Below are positions 13,352 to 25,839 of a stretch of 64,000 nucleotides of DNA, in pieces. The translations under genes were made by a program, and so were the position numbers. Positions within the stretch are counted from its first letter, which is position 1. Every line of letters starts with the position of its first letter. The DNA comes from Gordius sp. MW1 (lineage: Eukaryota > Nematomorpha > Gordioida > Gordea > Gordiidae). Location: NCBI GenBank assembly GCA_964036665.1, contig OZ038528.1, positions 7,508,501 to 7,572,500 on the forward strand, in the 5' to 3' direction. The notes beneath the pieces are model-generated. The model made no database searches, had not been told where the DNA came from, and was given only the letters and a program-made list of their open reading frames with translations.

Positions 13352-16023
13352 CTAGCTGTGCCCGGCCAAGCGTTGCTTTGGCTTAGTCCTTAATTAGCTA
13401 AATAATTAGTATGAATTAATAAAACATTTATGAAAAATTTTGGGTCAATCGTTTATGATGTAAAAAATATAGGGAAAGGCATACTTATTCATAATTAAAT
13501 AGATATATAATAGTTTAAAATACTTATAAGGTATTTGTTAATTTTACATGTTGAAAAGTGCGATGTTAACGATAATATGCATAGTTGGGTAACAAAAATT
13601 TATAAACCATTGCAATGGCTAAGCCCATGGGTATATTAATTTTGATTGTACATATACGGGTTTCAGTTTACCTGAGTGATGTTAAGATATGCCCGACCCG
13701 TCGGGCCAGGTTCGGGCCTGTCTTCGGACGGCCGAAAGAAAGCTATGCTTAATTTATTGAATAAGGATAAAACTGGGAGATTGATATGGTTGGTGGGGAA
13801 GAAACATATTGCTATTAGTAGAAAGGCTAAAATGAAGATATATACAGCTTCACATGTTTTGGAGTTATAAAATTTAAAAATGCACATGTCCAGTCAAAAT
13901 CGTGGCTTCTTCAACGTTGCACATCAGCATTTAACAGCGAGACGTAAACCATTGCAAAGTTTTGGCTGACTGAAATTACACATCGCGATACTTGGTATGC
14001 CAATTTTTAAATGCAAAATGTGAGGTGGAATCCCTGCCAGATCATTTGATTTGAAAGATTCGATTGGATAATTTGCGTCATCAATAACAAAAGCAGTGTC
14101 AACCGCTTTGTAAGTAATTGGATGTTAGACAGATGAGATTGTTAAGCTCGTTGACGTCATTATTCTTGGGGCGAGAATAGCCAGTTGGCGGAGCCAAAAT
14201 CGCTCATGATAATGGGCGTTAATATTTGGAAACATTTTATCAACCAAGCAGTTTAGATGGAACAAAATTGCAAATGTTGGTAGGAAAAGATATCCGTCCT
14301 GAGCATATATCAACGTGCACGGTTCCCTTCCCAATTTCTAGCAATTAATGGGAGAATATCTCACATACAGGATGATTTTGAAATACTACACTCATATTAG
14401 TAGTTAGATTTAATGTTTTGACATAAGGCAACAAAATAGAATAATTTAGGCAGGCATTAATTTCGTCCGGGTGGATCGTAAGAGAACCGGTAAAGTTTGC
14501 CTGAAATCTCCTGCAAGCAATAACCTTGCTTTACCAACAGGTTTGAGGGTTCTTTGTAAATCTTGCGATTACCGATTAGAGCTTAGAACAATTTTTCATA
14601 ATCCATTGTGCATTTATCCCAAACGATAAGCTTGCACTTCTGAAATACTCTACTTATTCCATTTGTTCTGGAAATGTTGCACATTAGAGTTTCACAGTAA
14701 TAAGCGTTTAAAGGCAATTTTTATGCTGAATGAGCAGTTTTTCTACCGGGTAATTATGTGACAGCCCTTCCGGAAGACGCTAGAGCCACGGCCATATTAA
14801 TTTGGGAACGAATAGTTGCCAGAGCTGTCAGTAGGAAAACTTTACCAGTTCCTCCTCAAGCATCTAAGAAGAAAACTTCTCCTTAATCTTTATTAACAGC
14901 AAGCAAAATCTTATTGTAAATGGCTTTTTGTTGCGTCGCTATCTTTGGAACATTAGATCGCATGAAAGACAAAAGATCATCTTGGTTGTATTTTTGTTTA
15001 AGATGTAAGTCTATATACATTGGAGCAGCAGCATATCGACATAATGCAGGCATACCCAGTTGATTCAAAGCTTTGTTTCGAGTTTTTAAGCATAAATCTT
15101 ATAATACTTTTTGTAGCAAACGACAATCCAGGTTTTGGATTAGGGGGGGGGGGGGGTGGGGGGCGTTTTAAGTTCAATTAGGGGGGAGGCAAAATATAAA
15201 TTTTTAAGGGTTTTGTATTTAAATTGTTTTTTGTCATTTAAGGGGGGGGGGCCTAAACCCAAGAGTTATCTACCTAGTATTGCGTTCCGCATTGAATGGT
15301 TGCCAGCTACCACCATCCTCTGTTGATCTTCTTTTTTATAAAGGATACCCATCACTGCCCATAATCTCTAACTAATGTAGAGCAGACGTTCCGATTCAAT
15401 TTTGGCTAACATATTGCATTGATGGAATATTTGGCGGCATTTTAAATATGTTCTTCGTGCTCTCGAAGCATTATTTTGTATGAATAATAGCTCATATAAC
15501 TGCATTTCAGGTTTGTTGGTTAAACATTGTCTGCATTTATCAACTTACCGTTATAATCTTTTTGTACTTTTAATATTAATAACCGAACTTCATAAAAATA
15601 ACAAAAAAGCACGAAACGTGGGAATGTTTCTAAAAGCGCGCGTTATATTTATTTAAGAAAATGGTGATGTTTTACGGTATCGAGAATATTTATTTGTTAC
15701 AGCTTTATATATTGTAAAAAAAACGGGCGTAGTTGAGTAAAAAATTGAGACACAGATGACAAAGCAATTGTGGAAAAAAGTTTAAGGCAAAAAGTAGCAC
15801 CATAAGATAAATAAGTACAAAAAACGTAGTATAAATAATCCGCTAGATGGCGGTATAGACTACCAAAAAACATGGTTCCCGCTATCGCAGGTTGATAAAA
15901 AGTATTTATAAACCATCTACAATGCTAAGGCAATAATCTGGCCAAATTTGGTGGCAATCGGTTGAGAACTCTAAAAGTTATTAGCGTACAAAAAAACGGG
16001 ACTTAGATTTTTATATATATAGA
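13352..16023 (-). mobile_element. Helitron, family A, copy 1
   Basis: On the minus strand the element starts TCTATATATATAAAAATC and ends GGCCGGGCACAGCTAG, with host A before and T after. TC...CTAG between A and T is the Helitron rule. The terminal word GCCAAAGCAACGCTTGGCC can form the expected 3' hairpin. The minus strand carries decayed pieces of a Pif1-like Helitron helicase. At 15068-14883 there is SFMRSNVPKIATQQKAIYNK, followed by a GGTGK-like region with a stop. At 14334-14125 there is ERFWLRQLAILAP. At about 14110-13920 there is SNDLAGIPPHILHLKIG and PKLCNGLRLAVK. These lie in different frames with stops, so the enzyme is dead. A G-rich hAT-MITE fragment lies inside, near 15130-15260. 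The Rep domain is absent. Confidence 0.85.
13920..15068 (-). pseudogene. Helitron helicase remnants
   Basis: Minus-strand fragments match the C-terminal half of the Helitron replication helicase: the start of the helicase domain (PKIATQQKAIYNKILLAVNK), the WLRQLAILAP segment, and the late block GIPPHILHLKIG / LCNGLRLAVK. Several frame changes and stops separate them, and the N-terminal Rep nuclease is missing. The recognised pieces cover only part of a normal helicase domain. Confidence 0.75.
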
Positions 16024-19000
16024 TGAAAAAAGCCAAAACTACATCTGTTCTATACGAACAAAGACAATAATTAACCAATAATAACGCGCGTTTGGATATT
16101 TACATGTATATCTACGCGTCTGTATATAGATCCGAGTTAAAATGCGTAAGAGCAATGGGGAGGGGGAGAGGGACTACGCGTATACAGACTTTAATAAATA
16201 TGCAAACTAAGATGAGGGGGGGAGTTTTGTGTGAGTGTGCCATGATGCAACATTCTCCACAAAGAGCATACATTTCCCGTACTCTCTTGCAAGCGCAGCT
16301 GTGCTTTCTACTCATAATGTAGTCAGCGACTACAACAGTAATAATACCCATTAATTGGTCCGCAAAAATCTGCATGTAACCTAGACCATGGTTTTCCCGG
16401 GTTTTCCCATTTTTGCGTAGCTAATTCGGTTGTGCCAGTGAACCATTGTTGACAATCCGCACAGTTTTGAACATAACCTTCTATATCTTTATCAATACCT
16501 GGATACCAGAGATGTTGACGAGCCAAAATTTTTGAGCGACTCATGCCTGGGTGTCCTAAGTGGATTAGTTTCAAAATGGTTTGCCTTAATCCTTGAGGAA
16601 TAATAATTCGGTATCCCCAAAATATGCAGCCTTTTAAGGTGGTGAGTTCTCTTTGCCATTGTTGGTAAACAACTAGGTCTGGAGTAACTTTCTTCGGCCA
16701 GCCATGGAGTACATAGTTGTAGACTTGTCCCATAATAGGATCTTTACGAGTATGACGCTCTATGTCGGCGGATGTTATAAGGTGTTGGAATGGTTCTTCA
16801 TAAATGGTGTGTATATCATCTTCTTCTCCTTGTTCTAGCGTTTCTTCAGATTGTATCGGAAGTCTGGATAACATATCAGCTTGTGTATTTTCCTTGCCAA
16901 TTTTGTACTTTATGGTATATTGATAAGGTGTTGTTAGCAAGGTCCATTTCTGAAGTCTCGCTGAAACGCCTTGTGATACATTTTTATTCGGGTTGAATAT
17001 TGATATTAATGGTTTGTGATCTGTAAGTAATGTAAAATGGAGGCCATATAAATATTCCTTAAATTTATTAAAAGCATAAATGATGGCTAAAGCTTCTTTT
17101 TCAATCTGGCTATAATTTCTTTCAGCAGCATTAAGGGTGCGGGACGCAAAGGCAATAGGGTGCTGATAACCTTTAATTTCGTGGGAAAGTACTGCCCCGA
17201 TTCCCTCAGATGAAGCATCCGTCGAGAGTATTAACGGTAACTCAGGGTCAAAATGTTTTAATATCGGGGCCTTGATAATGGCTTTTTTAATGCTTTTGAA
17301 TGCATTTGTACAGTCTATGGACCAATTCCAAGTTACAGTTTTCCTTAGCAATTTATAAAGCGGTTTAAAGTAGAGAAATTTTTTATGAATTTCGCGTAGT
17401 ATGTTGCTATGACTAAAAAGGGTTGTAATTCTTTTATTTTAGTTGGGGCGGGTGCTGCTAAAATGGCTTTAGTATTTTTGTCAGTGGTAAAAATTCCGTC
17501 TTTACTAATGGTATGACCTAAATATTCCACTTTTTTTTTAAAAATTTACACTTCCCTAATTTTAGTTTTAGGCCTGTTTTTTCCAATTCTTTAAAAACTT
17601 TTTCCAATTTTTGATTATGGTCCTCTATTGTCTTGCCAGCTATAATGATGTCATCTAGGTAAACTACTATTCCCTTATTATTTCTAAATTATGAATCCAT
17701 AAATCTTTGAAAAATAGCTGGGGCCGAGGCTATGCCAAAAGGTAGTTTAGTATATTTAAAAAGGCCCCTATGCGTATTAATTGCCAATAAGTTTTGAGAA
17801 TTTTCGCTAACTTTTATTTGGAAATAGGCGTCCTTAAGGTCCAAAACGGAAAAATATTTAAAACCGCCTAGTTGAGCAAAAATATCTTGAATACGTGGTA
17901 AAGGATATTTTTCAATTAAAAGGTTCTTGTTTAATCACGGAAGTCGCCGCAAATACGGATGTTTCTATTATTTTTAATGACAGTTACAATAGGAGCAGCG
18001 TGTTCAGCGTATTTTATTGGTTTTAAGTTACCTTCTTTAACTAACCTATCTAATTCTTCGTCAATTTTGGGTTTTAACATATAGGGAATAGGTCTAGGAC
18101 GGAAAAAACGTGGACATAACTCATTTTTTAAATTAAGCTTTGCTTCATACCCGACTACCCCTCCCAATTTATTTTCAAATAACCCCGGATATTTTTTAAT
18201 AATGTTATTGGTTACAACATCATCGTTGGTATGATTAATATCGTATCGTTGGAAAGGTTTGTTTTGCTCCCAATCCTCAGCTAGTTGACGTAATATGTGT
18301 GGAAATATCCTCAACCAGTCTCTTCCCAAAATGTTTTGCCCGTTCCCCTCAGCTACGTAAAGCAAGAGTTGGTGGGTTGCGTCCTCTTCTTGCACGATTA
18401 CTCTTGCCGATCCCTTTAGCGGTATAGACGAACCATCATAACCCCTTAACTCGGTACAACACGATTGAGTTGTAAGGTGGGCCCCATTGAGAGAATTAAT
18501 CGACCGCTGATCCGGTGTCAATTTCAAAATTAAGAATACGGTCACCTTCAAAGCATAGCATGATCGCAACGAGTCTCTTAAATGGAAATAATCTAATAAG
18601 GAAACCTGTTTGACACGGCATATCTTTCCGATATGGCCTTGGGTATGGCATTTATAACACGTCGCAAAACGGAATTTACAGTTGACTTGAAGGTGGTTCC
18701 CCCCACAGGCGAAACATTTCATATTTGATGCTGGGTGTTTGTTAGTTACTGTATGAACCGGTTCCAATTGTTGGGTGAACATATGGCTTTGGAATCTTGC
18801 CCGCTCCATTGATCTCGCAATATCTAATGCCCCTTGCCATGTCAGATTATCTATAATCAATAAGCGCTCCACAATCTCGTTATGTAACCCCGTCACGAAT
18901 CGATCCCTTAGGTTTTCCTCGAGAGAGGCACCAAAGTTGCAATTGATAGATATACCTTTCAGTTTAGCTGCAAAGGAATCAATATTTTCACCTTCTACTT

Positions 19001-19286
19001 GTACGCATTTGTGGAACTTATATCTGTGGACCATAGCACTCAAAGAGGGAGCGAAGAAACTTTTCAAGGTTGCAACTATTTCTTCGAACGTCTTTTGTAA
19101 CGGGTCCGAAGGAGAAAGAAGATTGATCAGTAATTCATAATTATCCGACCCACATACTGTAAGGAAAAGTGATTTCTTATCGCCACCAACTACTAAATGG
19201 TAATGGTTAAATTGGGATACGTATCGATCGATATTATCCGAAGGACTATAAGGGTGGAAAGTAAGCGAAGAAGTCGACCGCGCCAT

Positions 19287-19523
19287 TGTTGAGTCATGAT
19301 ATATTTATTGATGGATCTTTAACTACAAAAACACCAAAGACTGATTAACTATTAGCGATTTTGTATATAAAGGGTAAGAAACGCGTGATGGTGGGGTGAT
19401 ACGCGTGATGGTAGGGTGATCGCGTGATGGTGGGGTGATTGTGTGATAGTGCCGTGATAATGAATATAATTTGAATAAACATAATTTGAATAAACGCGCA
19501 TGGTGCAGTTGCAGTATACAACA
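19287..19523 (-). repeat. 5' LTR of the Ty3/Gypsy element
   Basis: 237 bp; longer than its partner mainly because an internal CGCGTGATGGTGGGGTGAT-type unit is tandemly repeated. On the minus strand its CA end is followed at once by ATGGCGCGG, so the gag start codon overlaps a TGGCGC sequence of the kind used as a primer-binding site. Confidence 0.9.
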
Positions 19524-21789
19524 GTTTTCATCCGTTTAAACTTTGTCTTCATGTATTCCGTTTTCTTTCGATTTACCCTGAGACCACTTTCTTCTATTGC
19601 ATTTACCCAGCCATTTACAGTATTAGCCAATTCTTGTACTTTTATATCGTCTGCAAAGATCATTGCCCAAGGAGCTTCCTCGCCCAAATCCCTGGTAATA
19701 ATATCCATTATCATTATGAATAGGAAGGGACTAAGAGCTGAACCTTGATGGACTCCAGTGTCAATGGCAAAGCCCTTTGTAGTCCCCACAATTGTTCTAA
19801 CGTACTTTCTATTTCCCTTGTACATATCTTTTATTGCTCTGACGTATAATTCTGGCACATTGTTTTTTTTAAGACATTTCCACACTAAAGTATGAGGAAC
19901 TTTATCGAACGCTTTTTCTAGATCGATGAAACACATGTGCAAATCCTCTTCCCTTTCTTTAAACGGTTCCATTAATCTTCTTACACTGTTTAGAGCGTTT
20001 GCTGTAGATCTCTCCGGCATGAATCCGAATTGGTTATCTCGAATTTGAACCATACTCCGTTTTTCGATCCCTTTTCCCCACACCTTGAAAGTGTGACTCA
20101 TAAGATTTATCCCTCTGTAATTGTTGCAATCCAGAATGTCTCCTTTCATCTTTTATATCGGGATATGTAGCTATCCCTCCACTCGTTAGGCATTACACCC
20201 GTTTTCAAGATATTGTTAAAAAAGTTGGCGAGGAATTGTGCACAAAACCCTCTAATGGTATAGTGTCTGGTCCAAGAGCTTTTCCCGACTTTAGTTTACC
20301 CATAGCAACTTTAACTTCCGTTTCCGTGATCCAGTCCGCTGTGTTTAATTCTCCTATTGTATTTTCCTGGTTAATGTCTTCGACTACAAGCCCCTTTTCA
20401 ATTGATAAATCGCTATAATATTCGTACCATCTTTGTAGTATATGGCTGTCGTGTGTTAGTATTTCTCCCTTTTGACCCTTGATTAACCGGCATTCTAGGT
20501 AATCTTTAGAATTTCGGGCCCTTGACTTTGCGATTTTGTAGATCAACTTCTCCTTCCTTTGAGTTTAGTTTTACATTTATATCGTCGTACACCTTGCTTT
20601 TGCTACAAATTTTTTAGCCGATCTTTTAGCTACTTGGTAAGCTTGCTTATCATTACTATCCTTGCTTTTATACCAAACTTTGTACAATCTCTTCTTTTCT
20701 TGATACATTTTTGCATTTCTTCATTCCACCACCACCTCTCCCTGAGAATTCTTTTAGTGGGCTTGCTTTCACCTAGTTTTTGTCGTCCCGCTTTTCGCAT
20801 TGTGGCATCTATACCATTCCATTGATCCTCACATGAAGCATTTTCCTTTAATTTAGCATGTTTAATTACTTGTTCCTGAAAATGTTGGATATTATCCTTA
20901 AGTTTCCTCCATTGTATAGTAGCCGCTACTCTTTGTACCTTTTGCCCTTTAATGCCCTTTAATTTAAAGTCCATCACCCACAACTTGTGTTGGCAGGCTA
21001 ATATTTCAGTCGGTATTACCTTAACATTTTGAACATACTTTAAGTGCGCTCTGTTGGCTAGAAAGAAATCTATCTGAGTGGTACGGCTGCCGCTTTTGTA
21101 CGTTATAAGATTTTTCTGTCTCTTTTTGAAGAAGGTATTTCCTATTGCTAGGTCAAAAGCTTGAGCAATTTCTAGAATTTCCGTACCTCCTTCATTTCTT
21201 AGGCCGTAACCCCGACCACCGTGATTTCTTTCAAATCCTTCCTGTGATTTGCCCACGTGTCCATTGAGGTCCGCTCCGATAATTATTAGTCCCTCTTTAC
21301 CGAATTGGGATAGAACATTTCCAAGCTCCTTCCAAAGACACTCATTTTCTGCCTCAGAGCATCCACTTTGAGGGGCGTATGCTGATATAACGTTTATCGT
21401 ACTAGAATTATAACAAAGCTGTATCGCCTTAATTCTGTCATTGATTCTTTTAACGTCGACGACAGTTTGCTGAAATTCTTCCCATAGCACTATACCGACG
21501 CCATTACGATGAGTTTCTGTGCAGTTAAATTATTTGTATCCGTCACCTATGTATTTTGTTTTTTGGCTCTTCCATTTGGTCTCTTGTATACAAGCGATAT
21601 CGATTTCTCTCCTCCTTAGAACGTCTGCCAATTCTCTGCTCTTGCTAGTCATTGTACCAATATTCCATGACCCAAACTTTATCCTACGCAAACTAATGTC
21701 TTTAACCGCTTCCGTTTGTTGAGAGAGCGAGCCTTCGTTTATTTTCCACACATTCCAGGCAAAGAATGCGTGCGTCGCTTAAGGGGGAC
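19524..21789 (-). mobile_element. RTE-type LINE, 5' part of the interrupted copy
   Basis: Minus-strand frames in order. 21751-21530 and 21490-20630 carry an APE-type endonuclease (FGSWNIGTMTSKSREL, ACIQETKW, IIGADLNGHVGK). 20546-20205 is the linker. 20149 down to 19524 is the reverse transcriptase, with NNYRGINLMSHTFKV, QFGFMPERST, MCFIDLEKAFDKVP, GVHQGSALSPFLF and the catalytic FADDI. Endonuclease plus this RT style indicates the RTE group. Frames shift between blocks, so it is inactive. The 5' edge (GTCCCCCTTAAGCGACGC on the minus strand) coincides with that of the copy at 26993-29042, suggesting a true 5' end. The 3' portion continues at 11340-11989, beyond the Ty3/Gypsy insertion. Confidence 0.88.
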
Positions 21790-22078
21790 ACAATATAATA
21801 ACAAACTGAAATACAATTATATTTTTAAAATTAATAGCTTCTTTTCTGTCTCTTGGTAACTAATTAATATAATATTAAATAATCTTTTTGAAAATTCCCT
21901 TTTCTTAACTCTCGCTCGCTAACGTTTTTTTAGCCATAACAATAAATCAATATTATCTTAAGCAATAATTTACAAAACCTAAAATTATTAGTACTAATCA
22001 TTGTATTTACAAATTGTGCCCAATGGATTTCGTTTGATTGTAACCATTATCGCCTTAAAACTTGTTTAAAAGTTTTAA
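21790..22078. other. AT-rich spacer
   Basis: No gene or repeat end recognised. Confidence 0.4.
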
Positions 22079-22640
22079 TTACTATGCAATTTATGGGCTC
22101 GCTTTTCGTTGTCTTGAGTATTGTCGTGAAGAGGTTCACAGCCAGCAATCGTCAAAGATGTTATAACTTTTCTCGTATTCGAAGTCAAAAAGGGAGCGTG
22201 AGTGAGTGTCTTGAATGAGTAGTGTCCTATCCGGTAGCCCGTCAACTTGCCGAAAACCATCTTACCCAATTGAATGTCTTAATGTCAAAAAAAGTTCCCA
22301 ATTAGAAAATGTCCCCCAACAAAAAAGCATATTTATCATTCAATTTCGGATTAAAGTTATGATTTAGATATTTTTTTATAAAATTGATAATTATTATAAA
22401 AGGTACTCAATTTAGGGCCTTCTTTATGATAATGGGGAGATGGTCGATAATGTCCCAGGGTGAATTCGGCAAGATTGTTTACGGCGGGTTGATAGGGCAC
22501 CGTCCTATCCAACTTGTACTTTTTGCATAGTGGACTTATGCTTAAATGCCTTTTATTTTGCTTTCGCAAATACACTATGACTGGTTCTTTAATTTTTTTG
22601 ACCTCGCCTGAATCCAAATTCCATTATTGTTTATGGGCTC
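22079..22640. repeat. Left part of a TTGCTATGCAATT-type repeat element
   Basis: The sequence near 22083 (CTATGCAATTTATGGGCTCG) matches, in the same orientation, the left edges of the repeat in the DNAJB12 intron near 33741 and 34022, and in inverted orientation the edge near 34938. At both loci this edge is followed by the same minisatellite. A minus-strand open frame of 86 codons at 22357-22617 matches no family I know. Confidence 0.4.
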
Positions 22641-22889
22641 GACTAATTAGCTTTAAACATAAATTCTTTTTGCAACTTGTCTAGGTTGTTGCTATATATC
22701 GGCTGTTTGCGAAACTGGCTTAATAATTCCCGCCAAATTATTGATGACCGTTGCTTACTTCTACTTTATTTGACCCCGGAAAGGTCAAAATTATTAATTT
22801 GGTTAATTGCTTTTAATTGTATATCTGCTTTGTGAATTATTGTTTCTTTTTGTTATTAACCTAAATTTTGTATTGATAATATATTGTAC

Positions 22890-24470
22890 TTGTTAATAAG
22901 ATTAATCATAGGCTTCTTGGCCGTCTGCTGGCTACTGATCAATAGAAAATTAACCACTGGCCAAACAAAGTGTGATTTGGCTCTTATGTATATAAATGCT
23001 TTTTGACTTGCTGACTGCTGACCATTAAAATAAATGACCACTGGCCAAAGTGCATATCAAATTTTTTTCTATATTATAATTATAGGCTAATTGGCAGTTT
23101 GCTGGCTACTGACTAGAGACCTGCAAAATCGATTTTTTTAAGGCCCGGCCCGGGCCCTTATTTTAGCATCTTTAAAAACAAGGCCCGAACCCGGCCCGGA
23201 ATTTTAGTAATTGCAGAAACTTAATCAAACTTAATTTTGGTAAAATTTTTTATTAAATAATAAAACGCACATAAATAAATTATAAATGGATAAAAAACTA
23301 TTTTGATGCAAAAAACACAAGCATCAAAAATTTCCGTGTTTTAGATTTGTTCTCCGCTCTTCATAAATGCGGCCAGCCGACTAAAAACACCTCTCACTCG
23401 AGGCCAAATCAGGTGTCGAAAAAATCTTACAAACAAGAGGGCTAAGCGCTGGAAATGACCACTGTGGTCTTTCGAATAATCCGATAATTTTATTTTTTTT
23501 TCTCATTGATCTTTAACTTTGTGTTTGTGTCAACTTCATTTTCCTCAACCTCTTTCTTGCCATATCCATTCAACAAAATTGGGTATTGAGGATATGAGAT
23601 CTTTTTTGATTTTTGCAGGATTTGTAAGTTTTGTTAAAAGTGGCTTGCATAGGTAATTGTCCAATTTTTATTTTCCTGCTGGACTTCTTTACAGCATTTA
23701 TGTTTTTGGAGATGGGTGTTCCATATTAAGCATTATCAAAACTAACATAAATATTGCCTGATGTGCAGGAATTATAGGATAACACATGCCTGCAAATCTT
23801 ACAAAAAACAAAATTTATTTTCTTATAATCTTTTCCATACTTCACTCTTTTCTCTAAGATTTTCTTTTACTTTATAAATTTCTTTCTGAATATTTTCAGC
23901 TATTAGCAGTAGATTTTTTTTGTTCCATACTTAATTGTTTGTATATTAGAATAAGCGCGTAAATGAATAAATGAGTGTTTTACAGATTCAATAACTTGTA
24001 ATTAATATTTTGAAATATTATAGATTGTTTTAAACAGAATAAAAGACTACTTAGACTCTTCTAAATTATTCCGGGCCGGGCCTATAATTTATAAGGCCCG
24101 GCCGGGCCCGGAATTTTTAAGCTTAAAAATTTAAGGCCCGGGCCTCGGGCCGCCCGTGCAGGTCTTTACTACTGACCAATAGAAAAAATGACCACTGGCC
24201 AAAGTGTGATTGGTATCGAATTTTTTTCTAGATTATAATTATAGACTAGCTATTTAGCCGTCAGCCGACCATTAGAAAAAATGACCACTGACCAAAGTGT
24301 ATATCAAGTTTTTTTATATTATAATTATATTTAGCCGTCTGCTGGCTACTGACCAGGATAAATGACCACTGGTCAAAGTCTGATTGTAAATTTTTTTCGT
24401 TTTCAAATATTTTGCCCTTATGTTTTTAGATGTTTTTTGACCTGCCGACCGCTCACCGCCCTTTTATAAT
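22890..24470. repeat. Degenerate minisatellite, interrupted by a hAT element
   Basis: About five to six diverged units carry a shared core (GCTGGCTACTGACCAATAGA then ATGACCACTGGCCAAAGTGT), at roughly 22919, 23010, 23089/24169, 24250 and 24330. One unit is cut by the 23114-24168 element. The same unit, better preserved, forms the array at 34107-34640. Confidence 0.75.
23114..24168. mobile_element. Non-autonomous hAT element with CCCGG subterminal arrays
   Basis: The ends TAGAGACCTGCA and TGCAGGTCTTTA are inverted, with one mismatch. An exact 8-bp target duplication, CTACTGAC, lies at 23106-23113 and 24169-24176. Just inside both ends are clusters of GGCCCGG / CCCGGGCC words in sequence that is otherwise AT-rich. 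No transposase frame survives in the 1,055 bp. It inserted into a minisatellite unit. Confidence 0.88.
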
Positions 24471-24679
24471 TTCTTTCCCACGTCTCACCGCACCCCACAC
24501 CCCTTCGGGTGTGTCTTAATACGCGATTTTGAATCTTGATTAAAAAAGCGAATGCATGTAAAAATTAAAACATAGACGCGTCTTATTACGAGCCTCACGC
24601 CATTTTTGAAGTTTGCAGTTTCAACTTAACGGCGATCAATAAGATGCAAACTATTGAGTAAGCTATTACTATGAACTAA

Positions 24680-25839
24680 TCTAATATATATAATTTTCGT
24701 GTCCCGTAGTGTGTAGTTAAACTCCTCCGAAACGGCTGGACCAATTTTTATGGAAATTTCTGCGAATATTTGGTAGGTCTGAGAATAGGTTTTAAACTTT
24801 ATTCCAAATCTCTAAGTAATAAGACGGTCAATTGATTTTGTTTTATACGTTTTGACGTTTAATAAAATGTAAATCAAAAGCAACCTCATGACGTAATGCG
24901 TATCTATCGTCTGCTTTGAAAATTTCAATATACAGTCCTTTACTTTTTAAGAAATTTTTCACCCTCATATTCAATGTACTTCATAGATAAATTTTCTGAA
25001 TCGGCAATAAATTAAAACTGTATATATTTAAAGATCATTCCATAAAATTAAAGTTTAACGGGTAAGTTTTGTTTTTAATTATTATAATATTTCGTCTTCA
25101 TGGCTGGACCGATTTTTATGAAAATTTCTGCGAATATTTGATACGTCTGAGAATAGGTTTTAAACTTTATTCCAAATCTTTAAGTGATAAGACGGTCAAG
25201 TTATTTTGTTTTATACGTTTTGACATTTAATAAAATGTCAATCAAAAGCAACCTCATGACGTTATATAGGGATATTGTAATATGCAATAATTGACGTCAT
25301 AGATGTATACTGTAAAATGCGACGTAAATAATCTAATATATAAAAAGGCGAAGTATTCTACTTATAAAAAAACCATATAGCATGGGCGTAGCCTGCATGA
25401 GAATTCGATAGTTTAATTTCTACCATCATCGTACATAGGTAGTCCACGTCACATGCAAGAATACACACAGGATGCTATGGCTTTCGTACGCGAAGAACGT
25501 CCTTGTTTTTTGCCACGTTTACATGTAATCCAAAATGGCAGGAGATTACATCGTTGCTATTACCAGGACAAATGCAATACATCGTCATGACATTAGGGCA
25601 CGGGCCGGTGTTTAAACAAAAATTAAAGTCTTTCATTAATTTCTTTACAAAATTAAGATATTTATATTTGGCCTTGCACGTTGCTGGATGTATTCGGTTG
25701 AGTGGCAAAAGCGAGGATTACCTCATGCTCACATTTTGATTTGGTTTGGCGACAAAATACGTCCTGAAGACTTCGATAGTTTAATCTCTGCAGAAATTCC
25801 AAATCCGTCTACTGATCAATTACTGTTTGATATTGTTAC
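24680..25839 (+). mobile_element. Helitron, family B, decayed, with Rep remnant
   Basis: Two 5'-like termini, TCTAATATATATAATTTTCG at 24680 and TCTAATATATAAAAAGG at 25332, resemble Helitron starts. Each is preceded by A. The internal sequence ACTCCTCCGAAACGGCTGGA is a common Helitron 5' motif as I remember it. Two diverged direct repeats of about 150 bp (24725-24890, 25095-25260) suggest a tandem 5' region. From about 25440 the plus strand encodes pieces of the Helitron Rep domain in shifting frames: TFTCNPKWQEITSLLLPGQ, FKQKLKSFINFFTK and MYSVEWQKRGLPHAHILIWF. The reading is cut at 25839/25840 by a hAT end. No 3' CTRR end was identified. Confidence 0.72.
25503..25839 (+). pseudogene. Helitron Rep nuclease remnant
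   Basis: Contains the TFTCNPKW block, a spacer, the KQKLKSF block and VEWQKRGLPHAHIL with the HAH (HUH-type) metal-binding motif of rolling-circle replication proteins, then IRPEDFDSLISAEIPNPSTD. At least two frame changes are needed to connect them, and the end is lost where the CCCGG-type hAT end begins. It is dead. Confidence 0.8.

Larger units (their letters stand above)
13120..16337 (-). mobile_element. Solo LTR of a second LTR family, split by a Helitron
   Basis: The ends are TGTAAGAAAG on the left and GACTACAACA on the right (TG...CA in both readings). An exact 5-bp duplication, GTAAT, is at 13115-13119 and 16338-16342. Removing the internal Helitron (13352-16023) leaves 546 bp, a normal LTR size, with no internal coding region, so it is a solo LTR. 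It sits in the integrase region of the Ty3/Gypsy element. The LTR does not resemble the LTRs of its host element. Strand is a guess from a TATA-like stretch in the minus reading. Confidence 0.72.
11990..19523 (-). mobile_element. Ty3/Gypsy LTR retrotransposon, Mag-like, broken
   Basis: The two LTRs (TG...CA) flank a gag-pol region read on the minus strand. A 5-bp duplication, GTTTT, is at 11985-11989 and 19524-19528. Parts in order: gag from 19286 to about 18740; two CCHC zinc knuckles about 18730-18600; an aspartic-protease region about 18480-18280; reverse transcriptase about 18130-17350, with a YLDD-type catalytic site near 17650; RNase H about 17300-16850; integrase zinc and core regions; and a C-terminal GPY/F-like module about 12690-12480. 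A polypurine tract (12189-12202) precedes the 3' LTR. The clade call rests on the gag style and the double zinc knuckle. The integrase region is split by the solo LTR plus Helitron at 13120-16337, and there are a few further breaks, so it is a fossil. The LTRs differ at only about four sites plus two length differences, so the insertion is fairly recent. Confidence 0.9.

Noticed and set aside
16092-16375. Frames on both strands, 76 and 87 codons
   Set aside because: They lie in the solo LTR, across its junction with the Gypsy element, and have no protein-like motif.
22357-22617. 86-codon minus-strand frame, MDSGEVKKIKEP...
   Set aside because: Looks moderately protein-like, but I recognise no family, it lies in a repeat element and has no splice context; not called a gene.
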